This document shows, piece by piece, positions 1 to 14,900 of a stretch of 64,000 nucleotides of DNA (position 1 is its first letter; each line of letters begins with the position of its first letter). The position numbers were made by a program, and so were the translations under genes. The stretch is taken from NCBI RefSeq assembly GCF_001949145.1, contig NW_019091502.1:659682-723681 (forward strand), given 5' to 3'. This stretch comes from Acanthaster planci (lineage: Eukaryota; Echinodermata; Asteroidea; Valvatida; Acanthasteridae). The notes beneath the pieces are model-generated. The model worked only from the letters and a program-made list of their open reading frames with translations, did no database searches and had not been told where the DNA came from.

Positions 1-84
1 TTGGCTATATAGGCTTTATTTAAACAGGTTGTATTTTGTCTCCCCCGTTATCATGTTGAATGAGCCAAAAAGTGCAAGTTGCTT

Positions 85-136
85 TCGAATTCCCCCCTCC
101 CCCACACACACATACCAAAAGCTGGATACGCCACTG
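85..136 (-). mobile_element. hAT-like terminal fragment
   Basis: Read on the minus strand from 136, the sequence begins CAGTGGCGTATCCAGCTTTT. This nearly matches the left end of the short hAT-like element at 25607-25856. Only one terminus is visible, so the rest is either lost or outside the window. Confidence 0.4.
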
Positions 137-1635
137 TGACAGTGGGTTTGCTATTTGGCAAAGTGCCCAATAAGAGTACACAGAGGTTTTGTATTAAGGC
201 CGTGTACAACTGCTGAGACCATTAAGGGCGAAACCAACGCTCTTCCCATAGTATGAAGCGAACCGTATTGGACAATTTGACCACGTGGTACAGTCTTTCG
301 GGCCGGTGCGTACTTTACATGCTCAACTTTTTCAGAAGCTGGAGTACAAGCTGGAGTAGACATTTTACAGCGCTACGTGATGCATAGACGTAGTTTTAGT
401 ATGGCAATAAAAATACTCTCAGGTTCAACTGGTCTCGAGTTTCTTTTCTCTCCTTGCTTTCTGAAATGAATCTTCCAAAGGTTTCATGGCTAAAAGAAAG
501 AAATGTGTCCGAGAAATTGGCATATTGATAGGTTTTTCAACACGTTTTCTCTTTAATCTATATCCAGTCGCCCCTTCAATTTACCAATCTCAACTGTGTC
601 CATCGTTTGAATCGAGAAAGATAAGTATCGCTGTCATGTGACGTGACAGAGCACGCGCCAGGCTCCTTCAGCAATTTATTCGGATGATTGCATGGAGATT
701 TTAATTTGAGATTTTGGTATTCCGAGAAGCTGTCTTGGGCACGTTTGCAGCGTACTATCACCCTTCAATCGCTTGCACGGTGCCGAGAAGAAATCACAGC
801 TGACGGGTAATCAGACGCCTAGGAAGAATTGTTTGCTTACTATAGACAACTTGCATCAGCGGTTCATTAGCTTGTTTTGCGTCATTTTGGGGGTCGGTAG
901 ATTCAACAGAGATTTTGACGACGGTGTGTTGCCAAGTTTTTGAATTTCGGGTAGTCTGTTGAACAAACTAGTTGTTATTCTTGTGAAAATACCATTTAAA
1001 GTTACCTTTTAAGTCTACAAGTGCCGCAGCTACTCAAACCTGTTGTGTTGCATTGATGTTATGTGTATTAGGTGTTAAATTAATCAGTGGCGTGAATTGT
1101 GCCGGGAGCTGTGGGGACGGGGAATATTGTGACGAGCTGACTTGCCTTGACTTGGAAATTTGAAAAGGAGGAGGGTGCAGACACCATCTCATAACACTAG
1201 AGGGCGATGTTCATAATACATGATTTGTTACACTCCTGCAGAACCTTAAAATTACACAGAACCTTGTGTACTCTGAATACGTATAAATTGTTGGGAAGTC
1301 CAGACAATTCCTCACAGTCTGCCTTAATTTAACGAAGCCCCCGGTCAAAACCTAGGGTTTAAATTCCCCCATTCTCTGGTATTTACGCCCATGATTATAA
1401 TAAATTCACTATCCATGGATGGCATAAAAGTGTAGTTTGCACCTAAGTTGGTGTAATGTGGTTGTTTTGCTGTTGTTTCACAAGCGTACGTTCAGTTGCT
1501 GTCCTTGTGATGCCCAGAGTTGCTGTGTTTTCTTTTTTTTTATTAGTAGTAGTATTTTTTAGATTTTGTCTATCAGTATGTTTTTAAACAGTTTTTATTT
1601 TTGTTGTTGCAGTCCTCTTTGTCATTGTCGCTGTT

Positions 1636-1696
1636 GTTTGTTTGTTTGTTTGTTTGTTTGTTGGGGTGTTTGTTTGTTTGTTTGTTTGTTTGTTTG
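1636..1696. repeat. (TTTG)n microsatellite
   Basis: About fifteen TTTG units, interrupted once by TTGGGGTG. The overlapping cysteine/valine/leucine-rich frames are artefacts of the repeat and do not look coding. Confidence 0.95.
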
Positions 1697-4600
1697 CCTT
1701 ACTGTGTGATATCTTGGACTGAATGCATCGTTGTAATACTGTCTCAAAGTTTCAGCCTGCAGTTCACCCAAATCGTTCTCAGCCTGAGGACAATCCAAGC
1801 ACAAGGCCAAAAGGATCAGTAAACATCACCAACTGATCTGTAACAATCAGGGAGTGACCGACGGACATTTCGTCAACATTTCCTCCGGTCAATCAGTCGC
1901 GACGACCACCACCCCCTGCGTCAAGGGAAGGCAAGGGGCAAACCGTGGCGTTACACTAGCACTCCATCTGCATGTCCGCCAAACCACCTGCAATCCGCTA
2001 AGTGAGTCCCGGGGAGCATTGTGTTTAAATCTTTGCTCGCAAAAACTTCGGGCCGAGGATTGTCAAAGAGAAGAAATATGCTTGATACGACCGCCGCGGT
2101 GATGTCTATAATGTCTTAAGAGTCAGTATTCTGCCTGAAGCATATTTCTAGAGGTTAAATAAAAAAAAACCGAAATCTTGTGAATACATCTCTGGTATAC
2201 GGTTTGGTAAGAGCTCACAAATACTTCAAACGGGTGTGATTCTTGTAATGACTCAGGCTCTTGATTAAATGCGACTACGAAATGATAAAAATAGTCTCAA
2301 CTGAGTTGAACAGCTGGCTATCTTCCCACCTCTTGAGCTCGTCTGGCCGGAAACATCAGTGGTTATTCACAATATTTTATGGTGAAATTTACTGTTCCGA
2401 TGCGGGAAGTGTGGTTTAAAGAATTTGACGTATCCATCTGTGTCACATTATTCACAATGGTAATAAATCAGGCATTTAACTACGCGGAATGCGATAAAAC
2501 AAAAGTAATGTGATTGGTAATGTAAAGACCAGGTAGATTTTCAACATTCCATTCGGGTAATTCCATTTTTCCAAGGAACAGAAACAAGAAACAGAATGTT
2601 AATGTTTAACGTTCAAAAAGATGTGTCTTGCAACCTGTCCATCCACTCAGTTTAAAGAATGGCATCCCTTATGCGTGTTTTTCTATAATATACATATATA
2701 TAATTTTAAGTCTTATTATAGCAAGTTTCGGATTTTTTTTCTTTTTATCAAAAGTACTCTCAAAATAAATTGATTCCAGCAAATCTGGGTTAATCTGTCA
2801 ATTCAATGGAACGTTTCCATTTACTTTACATTTCCTTTTTACAATGGCGTCTTATTCATCTTTATTCCCAACTCGTTTAGGATCTTCGTGTTTTTAATTC
2901 TCACCCTTTTTAATGTCCCAATCATAAAAACACTCCCGTTTTGAGCTGCCAAATGGTAGCATAATTACAGCGTAGGCAATTTTTTCCAAACGGACCAAAA
3001 TGGTGAAGCATTAACTGCAACAAAAATCCCGGCGGACCTACAGCCGCCTGCTGGACAGGCTCGTTTACAGCACCGCGGTTCGGTTCGGAGTACTTGGTCA
3101 AAGTCTCAGAAATGTACTTTTCTGATAATAGATTGTCCCTTTGATCGTTTTTCGGCATCGCGTAGAATGCATGACCGGAAATCGGCGTTTGTTCCCGTTC
3201 AAATCACGGAAGATATCGTGCCGTTTGGTTACTTTGAGGCCGATATTGGTTTAATTTGCACCCTTTGGAAAAGTAATAGTCACTTTAGAATTTTCTTGTA
3301 ATTTATATTTAGTGGTGTTAACTATAAAAGGTGTCCATTTCACGCTTACCGTCAGGTAACCGTGACGTCAAGGGCTACATGCCATAGCATGCTGAACCTA
3401 TAGCCTAACCAAGACGAATCGGTCCGAAATATCAGCACATTTTTTCTAATATCAAGATAATACACTTTTTCCTGCACCGAACATCCATGAGCTTGTTCAG
3501 GCACACACTGTACAGTTTTGCACGTCATGAATCTGTATGTAGGGTACCCGAACAATGCTCGACGTGTAAAATGCAAAAATTGGTCGATGGAAGGCAGTGT
3601 GAACTACCTACGACAAAATACATTGGCTTGGTTGATTGACTCTTGCAGTTTTAAATGTACCTGGAGTATGTTTCTTTCATGGTGTAGTCCTATCCGTACA
3701 GCACGCGCGTTGTCAACTTAATTCATATGTACGTTTGCGTTAGATTGCTGGTTTAAACGAGAAAGTTAGGTCTAATTCTGCGAAAAACTGGTGTAAAATT
3801 TAACTGCTTCAATATTCGTAATGATATGACACCCCTGACCGTTGTTATTTCATATGGATACCAAGGAGGGGGGGTTAAGATGAGAACCGGTTTAGTGCCA
3901 AAGCTACAGTGTAGAAGGGGTTCGTTTGACGGGGCGTGCTTGTCCACATCACGACTTCACTTTAAGAGAAGCTCGTTTCGAATATTCAACCAATTTAACG
4001 CGCCGAGGCCTGTCAGTGACAAGTCGGCAACATGGCAACGAACCAAAGTCATTGGCATCGTATCAACTGAAGATGACAGCGAGATGGCGAAATAGGCGGC
4101 ATGATGGAGCGAAAACGAAGAAGTGTACGTGTGTGTGTGGGGGGGGTTCTGTCACACAATGTCTCAGTGCTTGGACGATTGAAACCGCGCAGCAATTAGT
4201 GTACGTTAAAGAAATTCCAGCCCCTTTTTTGAAAAAAAAATCAGGAATCCTTACCCAGGCAATGTCGGTCTTGATGCATAAAAAAGACAACACGCCGACA
4301 CGCATTGTGGAATATGAAACTCAAATGGCCGAAACAACGCCACCATAATGTTGGATTTAGTTTTACTAAATATGCTTAAATGCTAAGTTTCAAAGGGCTC
4401 GAAGTTGGGGCTCAAATCCCCTGTGACATAATTAAAGTAAATCTCGGCCCGTTTTACAAAACATAGTTTAAATTGGTTGCCTAATTGCATAAAGCTTTTT
4501 ATATGTCAGGATAGAGATTGTGTACAGCAAGCATTTTTTCCAGTAAGAGCTTTAAATTTGTTCCAGAGGGATACAAGGGTGGACCTATTGTGCTAGCCTC

Positions 4601-6032
4601 CGTTATAATTTTTAATTGTAATCATTACTTTAATTTTGGCTTGAGATGCAAGGAAAGAGACCGGGTTAGACAGTATTTAGAAAACTATTTTCAACAAACT
4701 AGTTACCATACAGTCTTTATACTCACTCCATAAAGCGCAGTTGTCATCCGGCTCAGGAACGAAGTTGTCAGTCAAAAGTACGTCCATGTTGAGGAGTACC
4801 AAAAGCAACCTGATGGCAACAGGTGCAGTTGTTGCCATGCTGACGGTGGCTCGCGCATCAAAACTTACCGATAAGAAAGTTCAAGGCGTCGTAGTGGTGA
4901 ATGAAACGCAGAAGACGACTGTGCGTCTTATAAATGCTGCTCACCCCGAAGGCCAACCACGTGCACGTAACTCATAAGCGCATTGCGCAGGAGTGAGATG
5001 TGACGTCATTCACAACCTAAGGCCGTTTACTGGCTACGGCTAGGCCTACATCCACTCACGACATCAACATTGTGTCCATGTCCCTTCAGCAAGCGAAGTA
5101 CTCCTGGGGCACTTTTGAAACAGTTCGAATTCACTTCCGTTCAGACGGTTGCACTTAAGAACCCCTACTGACTCCCCTGGCGTGCTGCGTTTAAAAATGC
5201 CGCTACCGGGCGCCCGGGTCCAAATTTTATAGCACTGCGGAGCAGCTAGCAGAAAGTCGTGCTTACTAAATGCAGAAAGTTTTGTTCTATTTCGTGGTGG
5301 TGTTTGACGTGGTTTGTGCTTACGGTTATGTGCACACTGAAATCCATGTTTCGTCACCAATGAGTTTTCCCTTTAGGCACACAGGCCTTTTGATGCTTAC
5401 TTACCGTCTTCATGAAATACATGGAGCCTCATGGGCTTTGGCCTATCTGTAACCGCCCGGGCTTCTAGGGCTGGGGCTAGGTTTATTGTTTTCACGTTTC
5501 CACATTATTTCCCGGCAATGGAATTGGGACCACCGAGACCTAACTCCAGACAACGATTCTCGCCACCTGTCTCTTCTTTGCCGGTGAGGGGGTGGTACAA
5601 GTCGGGGAAACCTGGCAAATATAGGCCACGTGGAGGCGCACTCTATTATTGCCACTGATTGTGTAATGTACAACTTTTTGCGGGTCGGGTGGAATGTGTG
5701 TCTGGTATACGCCGGCCGGCTGTATCGTCACAATGTTTGCGGACTTCTTCAAGGCCACATGCGGATCTCAGGGTACGGTGCATAAATGTAAGGCTCATCA
5801 CTGCTCATAGTCATCAGCGTACGTACATGTAAGCTTGTAATTTACGTGAAGAACATTGTAATAATTGGCCCTCACTAATTAGGCCCACAATTCGTCAGCA
5901 GGCCTATATCATATGAGCTGTACTGAGTGGAGCGTTACAATACTTTATTTATTCGGCTAGGTCTACTCCTGTTGTGCGATTTTGGATGTGATCGGTGATA
6001 GTAAAGTGACAACTGTCGTTACGGTTCTCAAA

Positions 6033-6624
6033 ATTCCAAAGACTCACCAAAATACCTTTTTCACCACCTAGGCCTACTGGCTGAGTTAAATGACAAAGGC
6101 AAATTTTTGGGGGCTTTAGTGATATTTTTGACTTCAAAATCTGTCAAAATCGGACCAGTTTGGCTGCACACACACACACAACACTTTTCAACACCTCCTC
6201 CCATTCAAATACGCATGCCTACATTTTGCTGGCACAATAACTCTATGGGCAAACATGGTCCTCCCAGACGCATGCATGTCTGGCCTAAACTTGGTCTGGG
6301 CGTGATGTTTAGGAGTGTTACCATCAACTGTTTCCTTGTCAATATGTCTTTTGCCCCAACTACATATGGGCCGCTCCTGCGGTTTTGCTAGAGGACCATG
6401 TTCCTCGATAGAGTTATTGCAGTAGCAAAATCTCGGCACGCGTATTTGAATGGGAGGAAGCGTCGAGAAGTTTACGTGTCGTGCGTGTGTGGAGCGAGAA
6501 TGGTCCAATTTTGACAGATTTTGAAGTCGAAAATATCTCTAAAGCTCCCAAAACTTGCCTTTGGCATTTAAGAAAGCGAGTAGGCCTAGGTGGTGAAAAG
6601 GGTATTTTGGTGAGACTTTGGAAT
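6033..6624. mobile_element. Foldback element with ~220-bp inverted arms
   Basis: The left arm starts ATTCCAAAGACTCACCAAAA. It is mirrored by the right arm, which ends with the reverse complement of ATTCCAAAGTCTCACCAAAA. The arms (about 6033-6260 and 6395-6624) stay similar throughout: both contain a CACCACCTAGGCCTACT block and a GACTTCAAAATCTGTCAAAA block. The loop is about 130 bases. No clear target-site duplication is visible at the ends I chose, so the exact termini are uncertain. The open frames inside are mirror images of one another and are not genes. Confidence 0.75.
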
Positions 6625-8903
6625 GTAAACTTTTGCATCTGATATTTCTTTAAGCAAATGACTTTCAGAGTTTGTTTTTTTACAGATTGTTTATTTTATT
6701 AATTATTTATTAATTTATTAATTTCTTTTCATTTCTTCTTTACCCTGGGAAAACCTCTCAGTAAATACTGTTTCCCATCGGTGCCCAGCATCGGATCATG
6801 CTTAATGTACATGCAACACATTACGAACTCAAATGAATGTGGTGTAATGGGTTTTTAAACTTTGTGGCTATTACATGTAGATCGTGTCATTGTTTTGTTA
6901 TTGTTGATAGCTCTCTGTGCAGCTGCAAAAGTCAAGTCAAAAGTCACACAAGTTCTAATTTTTAATTCACTGGAATTCTGACATATACATCTTTGAACCA
7001 ATTTCTCTAAATTAAAAAAATTTTCTCGGAAAACAAGCTTGTCACAAATAGTTTTTGCCCGTGGTTACTTTTTAAGCATGAAGAGGTTTTGCCGCAATCC
7101 GGCATTGGTTTAACTACACCTGTAATCCATAACTAGGGAAAGTGGTGTTGTGACTTTTGTTGATCCTGTAAGTCCATATTCGAAGCATAACTTTCGATAA
7201 TAATATTGTTATGTCCCAAACACACATTTCACTGCAATTTGAGGATTTTTGCAGCAGAAATCTGACTGAATAATTTTCACGATCCAGAAATAGGAAACTA
7301 CTGTAATAGAATATGTTTTTTTCCTTCAATGCATTTACCCCTTCATGTCCATCAACCCTCACCATCTATTCTTTATCAATTAGTTTTAGTGTCCCATGCC
7401 CATGAATATCCATTGCTGGGTTCTCACTGCCACAATGACCAAAATGGTGTTCTAGCTGGTACCATTTTAGTGCCAAATTTTTGGATTACCGAGCATAGGG
7501 AGCACAGTGAGTGGAGCTCACGCTGCCCAAAGCTGGGTTTTTAGGGGAATCCCAGAAGGGATTTCCCCCTACATTATCGTGAAGGCATGCTTAAAATAAT
7601 TCTTTTTCAATTAGCGGCTGTTTATGAAGAAAATGAGAAATATATTTCTTAGGTCTTTACCTTCTTGTTTAAAATTGCAAAATAGTGCAAAACTGCAACT
7701 TTGTAAGCTTTGAAATAAGATCAAATTGATACATTTTCAGCAATATTTCAGTTAATATTTTGGAAAATCCGTGCTGGGCAGCACAGCCAATTTGAACCCA
7801 AGAGCCAGGCGAAAATTTACAGTACCGGGTGGTGCCACCTGGCACCGCCCACCGTGGCTAGAACACTGGGCATGCTGGGCCAAAACCTTGCAAAGGTGGC
7901 CAAAGAAACTTTTACTTCGAAATGGCCTGACTTTTTCAGAGACAAATATTTAGACTGTTAAAAAAACTAGTTGCGTGCATAATACACACCCCCAATCTCC
8001 ATATAATAGATTTGTACAAATCATACATTTATCCTTCATGTAAATACTGTAGAAATGAATATCTACTGTACGTTGGCTTTATTGTCTCATATTTGTTGTG
8101 TTCTACATGTATTGTAACTCCAAGAAACTTTCAAGGAATTTGTCGATATTCCTAACATTAATCATGAATAAAATGGTTCAGGCCAAATTACAGGTACAGT
8201 AGTTGGCCATAATTCTTGGGAAATTAGACCTCAGAAAGCAGGCATTTGGGGGGATCGTTTCAGATATTGACGAAAGAATTGGTCAACTGAGTGACTGAAG
8301 TTTGCAATAATAAGTGCATTATAAATTCAGAACACGTTGCCCAAAAAGGATGTCAAGTAGGGTAGTTTTCATGTACTGAAAAAGTTTACTACGGAATGTG
8401 TACAATGCACATTGCACATAATGTAGCCTGCATTTAAGCAGTTTCATTACATGGGCTCTTGAAAACATTAATGGAAGTTTATTTATCTAACTACAGTATG
8501 TGTGTGTGCATAAGGTCATGTCAAGTGTTGTTGACATATTATCTGATCCTAATCTCGTTTCTGTTGACCTTGGCATTGGAAGGTATTCACTACTATTCAG
8601 GTCAAGATTCCATACTTTGAGTAGGAACTGAGTCAAGGTGCATGATATTGTAGTAGGAATACCAGTACATTGAAGCAGGATTTAGCCCATACTAGAATGT
8701 CAAGCAGTGATAAGAATTATTATAGATTGCCATGTTGATTTGGGATTATAGTAAGCCTGAAGTCTGTCTCTAATGGCTTTTAAAAATCTCTGTCACAAAT
8801 GGTAGTTGCCCTTCCCAGACAGGATTTGGAATTTTGTCTGTTGGCATGAAATGCACTGTACATCTTACAATGTTTTTTCATTGAATAACTCATTCACAGA
8901 AAA

Positions 8904-11900
8904 ATGGATGGATGTCAGACTAGTGAAGAGGGAATCCCATCCCCAACATGCATTATTCATGCTCCAGAAATCCACACTGACAAATCAGAAGCTGATATTC
9001 TTGAGGCTCAGCCCAAATCATCTGTCAGTCAAGTTGGAAACCATCTGGCAGAGGTCGCTGTTCAAGTTGCTTCTCCCACTTCATCTATAAATAAAGATGC
9101 TAATGAGGACGGGCCAGAGAGTTCAGCTCTGCCCACAGGCAATAGTGAGGAGTCCACAAAGTTTACACTTTACCAGAAAATGACGTTTGTGAGCATAACG
9201 ATAGCAACGATGGCTGACGTAGCAGCTTTTTCAATCATGACACCATTCTTTCCAATCGAGGTAAAGAAGTTTATCTTTTTTCCAAAAACTAGTTTTGGTT
9301 TGTACAAGTACATGTAGATGTTTGACCTTGGCGTTTTTTATTACCGGTACCAGATTTATCGAATGCTGTTTGTCTTGATTTCTTCTCAGGCAGAATCACG
9401 AGGTCTTTCATCTGTAACAGTTGGATTTACCTTCAGCATTTTCTCACTTGCAAGTTTTGTGTTTTCTCCTATCTTCGGTAAAATTGTAAGTTCGTTTTTG
9501 CAAGTTTTGTGACTGTTTTCCAGAGTTGCTGACTCGAGTCATGTGACTTTGACTCGAGTCAGACCCGAGCCACTTTTTTGACTTGTGACTTGACTTGGAC
9601 TTGCAAAACTTGAATTGTGAATTGACTAGGACTTGCCGAAAATTACTAGTTACCAATCTAAGTCAGACGCTACTCAACCGGCCCCTTATATTTTTAATTA
9701 AGGTTTTCAGTTTATGCCTTACATACATAAAAGTGGACTTCGGCTCGTAGGGCTTGTACTGTACATGTATTTCACCTAGCTGCAGCTGTAGATCAGGGCA
9801 GCATGCATATGCTGCTACGTTGTGTTTCGTTGACACGTGACTAGGATAGACAATGCCCTCAATGTGTCAAATTAAACAGAGGCCCAACATACGACAGATA
9901 TGTGATAAACAGCAAGAATAGTAATTACAACACAAGTAAAAAAGGAGAATTACAGAGGCACTGTCAAAACAATTGGAGAAAAGGTGTTCAGCTGTCCAAA
10001 ATTCATAACTCGTAACTTTGTAAGTTGACACCTGGTTGTTCTTGCTTATTACAGCTGGACGAAATAATGTGCAAGCTTGACTTGTACTTGGACAAAGGGA
10101 CTTGTGACTTGACTTGTGTTTAGACCGAATGACTTGTGACTTGACTTGACTTGACTTGCCCTGTGACCAAATGACTTGTGACTTGACTTGTGTTCAGACC
10201 AAATGACTTGTGACTTGACTTGTGTTTAGACCAAATGACTTGTGGCTTGACTTGACTTGCCCTGTGACAAAATGACTTGTGACTGGACCTAATGATTGGG
10301 ACTTGACTTGGACATGCAAAATATGACTTGCTGCCACCTCTGCTGTTTTAACAAGACATGATTCCTATCTCAAGCAAAATGTGAGCAAACTAATGTAAAC
10401 AGTTAAGAATGATACACTGGTGTACATTCAGACAGACAGAGAACAGTGTGAAAGTGTAATCAGCTCTTTGGAGCTTACTCTGTTCTAGCCTTTATTGACC
10501 TAGATTGTCAAAACAACAGTGCGTGACTGTGTATTTACAGATCTGATTGTGCGATACAATTTTCATCTCCAAGCACACAATAAACAGTGCTTTCGTTGCA
10601 GAGGTATGCATCAGGACATTGCAGAATTTGTGTAATGTAGTCATTTACAGTGTGTACGAAACAGACATCTAAGCATTAACCACTTGCCGCCGGGGTTGCC
10701 GGTACCGGACATGTATTCTTTATATGCGTGGCCGGGTCTCTGAAATCGGACAAAGGGAACAGGGCCTTGTAACAAAAGACTGTTCTCATAACAAAAGACC
10801 AGGCTGCTGGGAATTACCAACATTTTTTCACTCTCAGTAGTGGAGATAATCCAGCCTTGTTTTGAAACAGTATACCATGGTTTGGGGAATTTAGCGTGAG
10901 CAGATTACCACCGGGGACAAAAGTGCTCCACCACCGCAGCGATTAGCCACACAGTACAGCTGCACATTAATCTGGTCCCTATTGAAAAGAGGTCAGCAGT
11001 GTACTACGCCAGGTTCGTGAACAAACGAAAATTACGTAACACTGCAAAATCTGGACTCTTTTTACAAGACAGCAGGCCTGGCTGAAATACTCCAGCGTCA
11101 ATAGATGTTGTCTGTCAGATTAGAGTAGAAACTAGACAGTCCTTCGTGTGGGTGTAATTGTTCGGTAAATGAAGATGTGAATTTTTAAAGAATTTTGAAA
11201 ACGGAAAAAAAAATATATCCCGTCTCAGCATCATCAACATTCATAACTGCCCCTGGCACGAAGTGGTTAAAGATGTTGTTCTTGATCAGCAATCTTGGTT
11301 GAGCACCCGACACACTATTCTGTTGGTTCTTGGTTCAAATCCTACTCAAGGCCACTGTCTTGTTTCTCTTTCAGTTACCAGTTGTGGGAGCACGCTTCAT
11401 GTTCTTAGCAGGTTCCTTCGTCTCAGCAGGATGCTGCATTCTCTTTGGGTAATTTCATCTTCCCTAACTGCGTTGCAGAATTTGTAACATGCTTTAAAAA
11501 TGATGGTCAAAATTGTGATATTTAAAATCCCGGCAAAATAATGTGAGGAGAAAGAATGAACAGGCATCTGGAGATACATGCTTGTAACCTGTCTTTGTTG
11601 ATAATGTTAGCTCGTGCCCTGCAAAGCACGCATGACTGTATTTGTACACTGCAAGTGACCCATATTGGTATCATTTTGTTTAGAACCAAAACTAGTTTGG
11701 AATAAATGTTGTCTGACACAAGGCATAATGTCACAGAATTTTGTCCTGCAAGATATTAGGGTCTGATTTCCCCACCCGTTTTCCATTTTTAACTTTCAGT
11801 TTTATATTTTATTTCTCTGTATTTTTTCCATTTGATGTGCAAAGGTTTATTGATGAAATGCCAACGCAAACAACATTCACTGTTTTCTGTATGGTCTTAC

Positions 11901-14900
11901 GGGTGGTGACAGGCATCGGCGCATCTGCTAGTATGACGGCATCGGCGGCCATCATTGCGTATGCTTTCCCCAACAATGTCGGCTTGGCCTCGGTAAGGGG
12001 TGATCAGAAGACGCTCATCACTAGAGGGCGCTGTGGGGTTAAGCCCGCTCTGAAGAGAGCACCCTGCAGCCTTCAGGCAGGATCTGGAAGTTTGTTTGGT
12101 TTGATAGTTTCACATAAACCGTTCTTGAGGAATGGACATCATTTCTAGTTGTAAGCTACAGGTTCCAGCTTGAAACAGCATGTTGTGAGGCAGCCATTAG
12201 CAAGCTGCACAGCCACTTCCCATAGACCCATGTGTGACTGTCAGCCACAGCCAGTTGATTCAGACTCAGTCTTAATGTTTCCTTTTTCATCGTGTTTACA
12301 TTATTGGAGTGGGGTTTTGCCCATGGTGGAATGTCAAGCAGTGGTGGGACATGTTATAGATTAAATTTATATTTTAGAGATATTTATATATGCACAGTTT
12401 ACATTATGAGGTGAATTTTATTTCAGAGTGTGAATGAAATGGTGGCAGGAGTGGGATCCATGATAGGGCCAGCTATTGGAGGACTCCTCTACTCCGTAAG
12501 TATAATAATGGCACAGAAGGAAGGTCAAGAGTTAAATAGTAAAGGTTAAAATGTCAAGTGCCGCTGGGCCAATGCAAGGAACAGTGATGAAAAGTCACTC
12601 TGTCACATGTCACATGGGATTGGACTCACAACCCTTGTTTTAGTACTTGAATCCATGACTTGTGAGCTTGCCCAGATTTATTTTAGTTAGAAATTCAGTC
12701 ACAAATTAGGATTAAATACTTCAAGTACCAATTTCAGGTAGTAACTTAAGGCACTATAATTGAAGGAGTAAATTTTAATTGCAGATATATATTCTTTGTA
12801 TAAGTAACAACTTTTGGTACCAATTTAATGCTTAGATGTTTGTACTACGTGTAGGTACTGACTTTTTGTATCATTGCTTTTGTTTTCCTCAGGCTGGTGG
12901 TTTCAAACTTCCATTTATAGTACTTGGAGCAGTGGACCTATGTTTTATTCCCATCAATTACTTTTTGATGCCTGAGCATGGTAAGATTCATGGCGTCATG
13001 CGCAGATTTTTTGTGCAGTTTGAATTACAATTTTCGTGCATTGAAACGGACACATAGGAGACCTCAAAACCATTGACATATATTTCCCCACCCCTGTATC
13101 CTTTCCCTCAACCACCTCTGACCTATGCTGAATGTTGTCTGCAAGCTCACAAGTCAGACAGGTTTGGAATGTTGGCAACAGTGTCGGTTGTCAAAAGGCT
13201 GCCAACACCACACTGGTAGTAACTTGATGCCTTTATTTGATTGGTCAGCAGTAGGTTACAGTCGATCACCAAAGCCTCTGCTTCACCTTTCTGTCCCTCT
13301 TTTGTCAGGCACCAAGAACGAGAAAATGGGATCGTTGTTCCAGTTGCTCCGAATTCCCGCCATCTGGGTGACGATGACTTGTGTCCTTCAGGGATCCATT
13401 GCAATGGGGTTTCTAGACCCAACACTCTCTCCTCACCTTAAGGAGGTTGGTGTCTGTTTTAAGGAAGGAAAGTAGGAATTTGGTACCAGTTGTTTGATAG
13501 CACTCATGCTTTGTAACAGCTGTCTGGTGTGCGTGCATAATGATTTTTGTAGAATTGCAGAAGGTAGGCCCAGCCCAGCCCATTCTAATTTGCTTGGGGC
13601 TTGGTGCCTTTGGAAACTTGAAATGGTAGTGTAAGTTGTTTGCACGCTTTAGATGGTCTGTACTTGCTGGCCTGATCAGCAGGAGTGATAAAATGGTTGT
13701 GCCTTGAGCACCCGGATGGGAGACTATGTATTATGAATATACATAAATACGCAACATGTGTATTAAGTTCCAAGAGATTGCACTTCATTGTCTGAGCAGT
13801 GGACAGTTGTGGTAGATTCATGGAGATCAACTCTCAGCAGAATTTTTCTCTATCTCGTTAACAGCTGAAGCTGAATATTGACGAGATCGGCTTCGTGTTC
13901 CTCGGGTTTTCAGCCCTGTATGCCATCTCTGCTGTCATCTTTGGTTACCTTGCAGATAAAACGGTAATTCAAGCATTCATGCACTCACATATGGTCCATA
14001 TTATAGATCAATTTTGTCTAACTTTATTCAGTATAAGATTTTATATTTGGGGAGTGTGGCCTCTTGTTCAGGGTGTTATGACTTGTTATCAGAGAGTTAG
14101 TCACCTGCTGTTTATGTTTGTGTCCTTAGGCAGGCCACTCTACTCCAACGTGCATTTCTCTATGGAGGAAAAAGTGGTGGACTGGCATCCTGTTCAGGGA
14201 ATCCAAATATTCCAAGTCATTCCATACCAAGAAAACTTGACTTAAATGAATACTGTCTCAGTTTAACATTAGTGGTTCGAGAGAGGTACCACTCCTTGTT
14301 TTTTCACACTTTTCTTTCTTTTTTTTTGTGTTGCACAATTGAACCGTACATGACATCTGCAAACTTAAATTTCTGCCCCTGATTTCTTGTTTAGAGTGTA
14401 TTCTTTTCTCTCTTATTTCTGCCATTCCCCCCCCCCTTTTCTCGCAGAAAGCTACACGAATCATCATGGTGTTGGGGTCATACGGAGGTTGTATTTCGTT
14501 TCTCTTGCTTGGGCCATCTCCGTACCTCAACCTTCCCTTGTAAGTGTTGCAGATACATGTAGGTGACCATTTTGGTTTTCAGTGCCTTGTGAAAAGAGCC
14601 CAGATTTTGCAGTACCTGGGTACCAGGGAAGGTTGGGTCAAGTTTAACAACAGCGTTGAAGGGCGAATTGGGGCAACAACTATTTGTCAACCACCAGTCC
14701 AGGTTGCCCAGTACCCACGATTTATTTTGTTCATAGGTTACCAAGGGAAATTGACCAGTAATCCACATATTGCCGCCGTTCCAATTTGCCCAAAGTTTTG
14801 CTGGTAAACAGGCTTATGTATTAATAGCCATTGTAAACCGTTAACCACTTCACACCGGGGGCATTTATGAATGTTGATGATGCTGGGACGGGATAATTTT

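Larger units (their letters stand above)
1..8903. other. 5' flank without a supported gene
   Basis: I found no exon chain in this stretch. Short open frames exist, for example a 70-residue minus-strand frame at 151-363 that starts with ATG, but none has a recognisable domain or convincing splice partners. The region holds a TTTG microsatellite (1636-1696), a foldback element (6033-6624) and a terminal hAT-like fragment near 85-136. The last kilobase should contain the promoter and 5' UTR of the transporter gene that starts at 8904. The bases just before that ATG (ttcacag followed by aaaa) look like a splice acceptor, so a non-coding first exon probably lies somewhere in here. Confidence 0.5.

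Noticed and set aside
1622-1822. Overlapping open frames on both strands rich in CLFV or TNKQ
   Set aside because: They are translations of the TTTG microsatellite.
6107-6638. Several open frames of 74-106 codons on both strands
   Set aside because: They lie in the arms of the foldback element and mirror each other; there is no domain and no splice context.
13640-13720. Possible 5S rRNA-like text (CACCCGGATGGGAGAC)
   Set aside because: The internal control region and the rest of 5S rRNA are absent; it is probably repeat debris in an intron.
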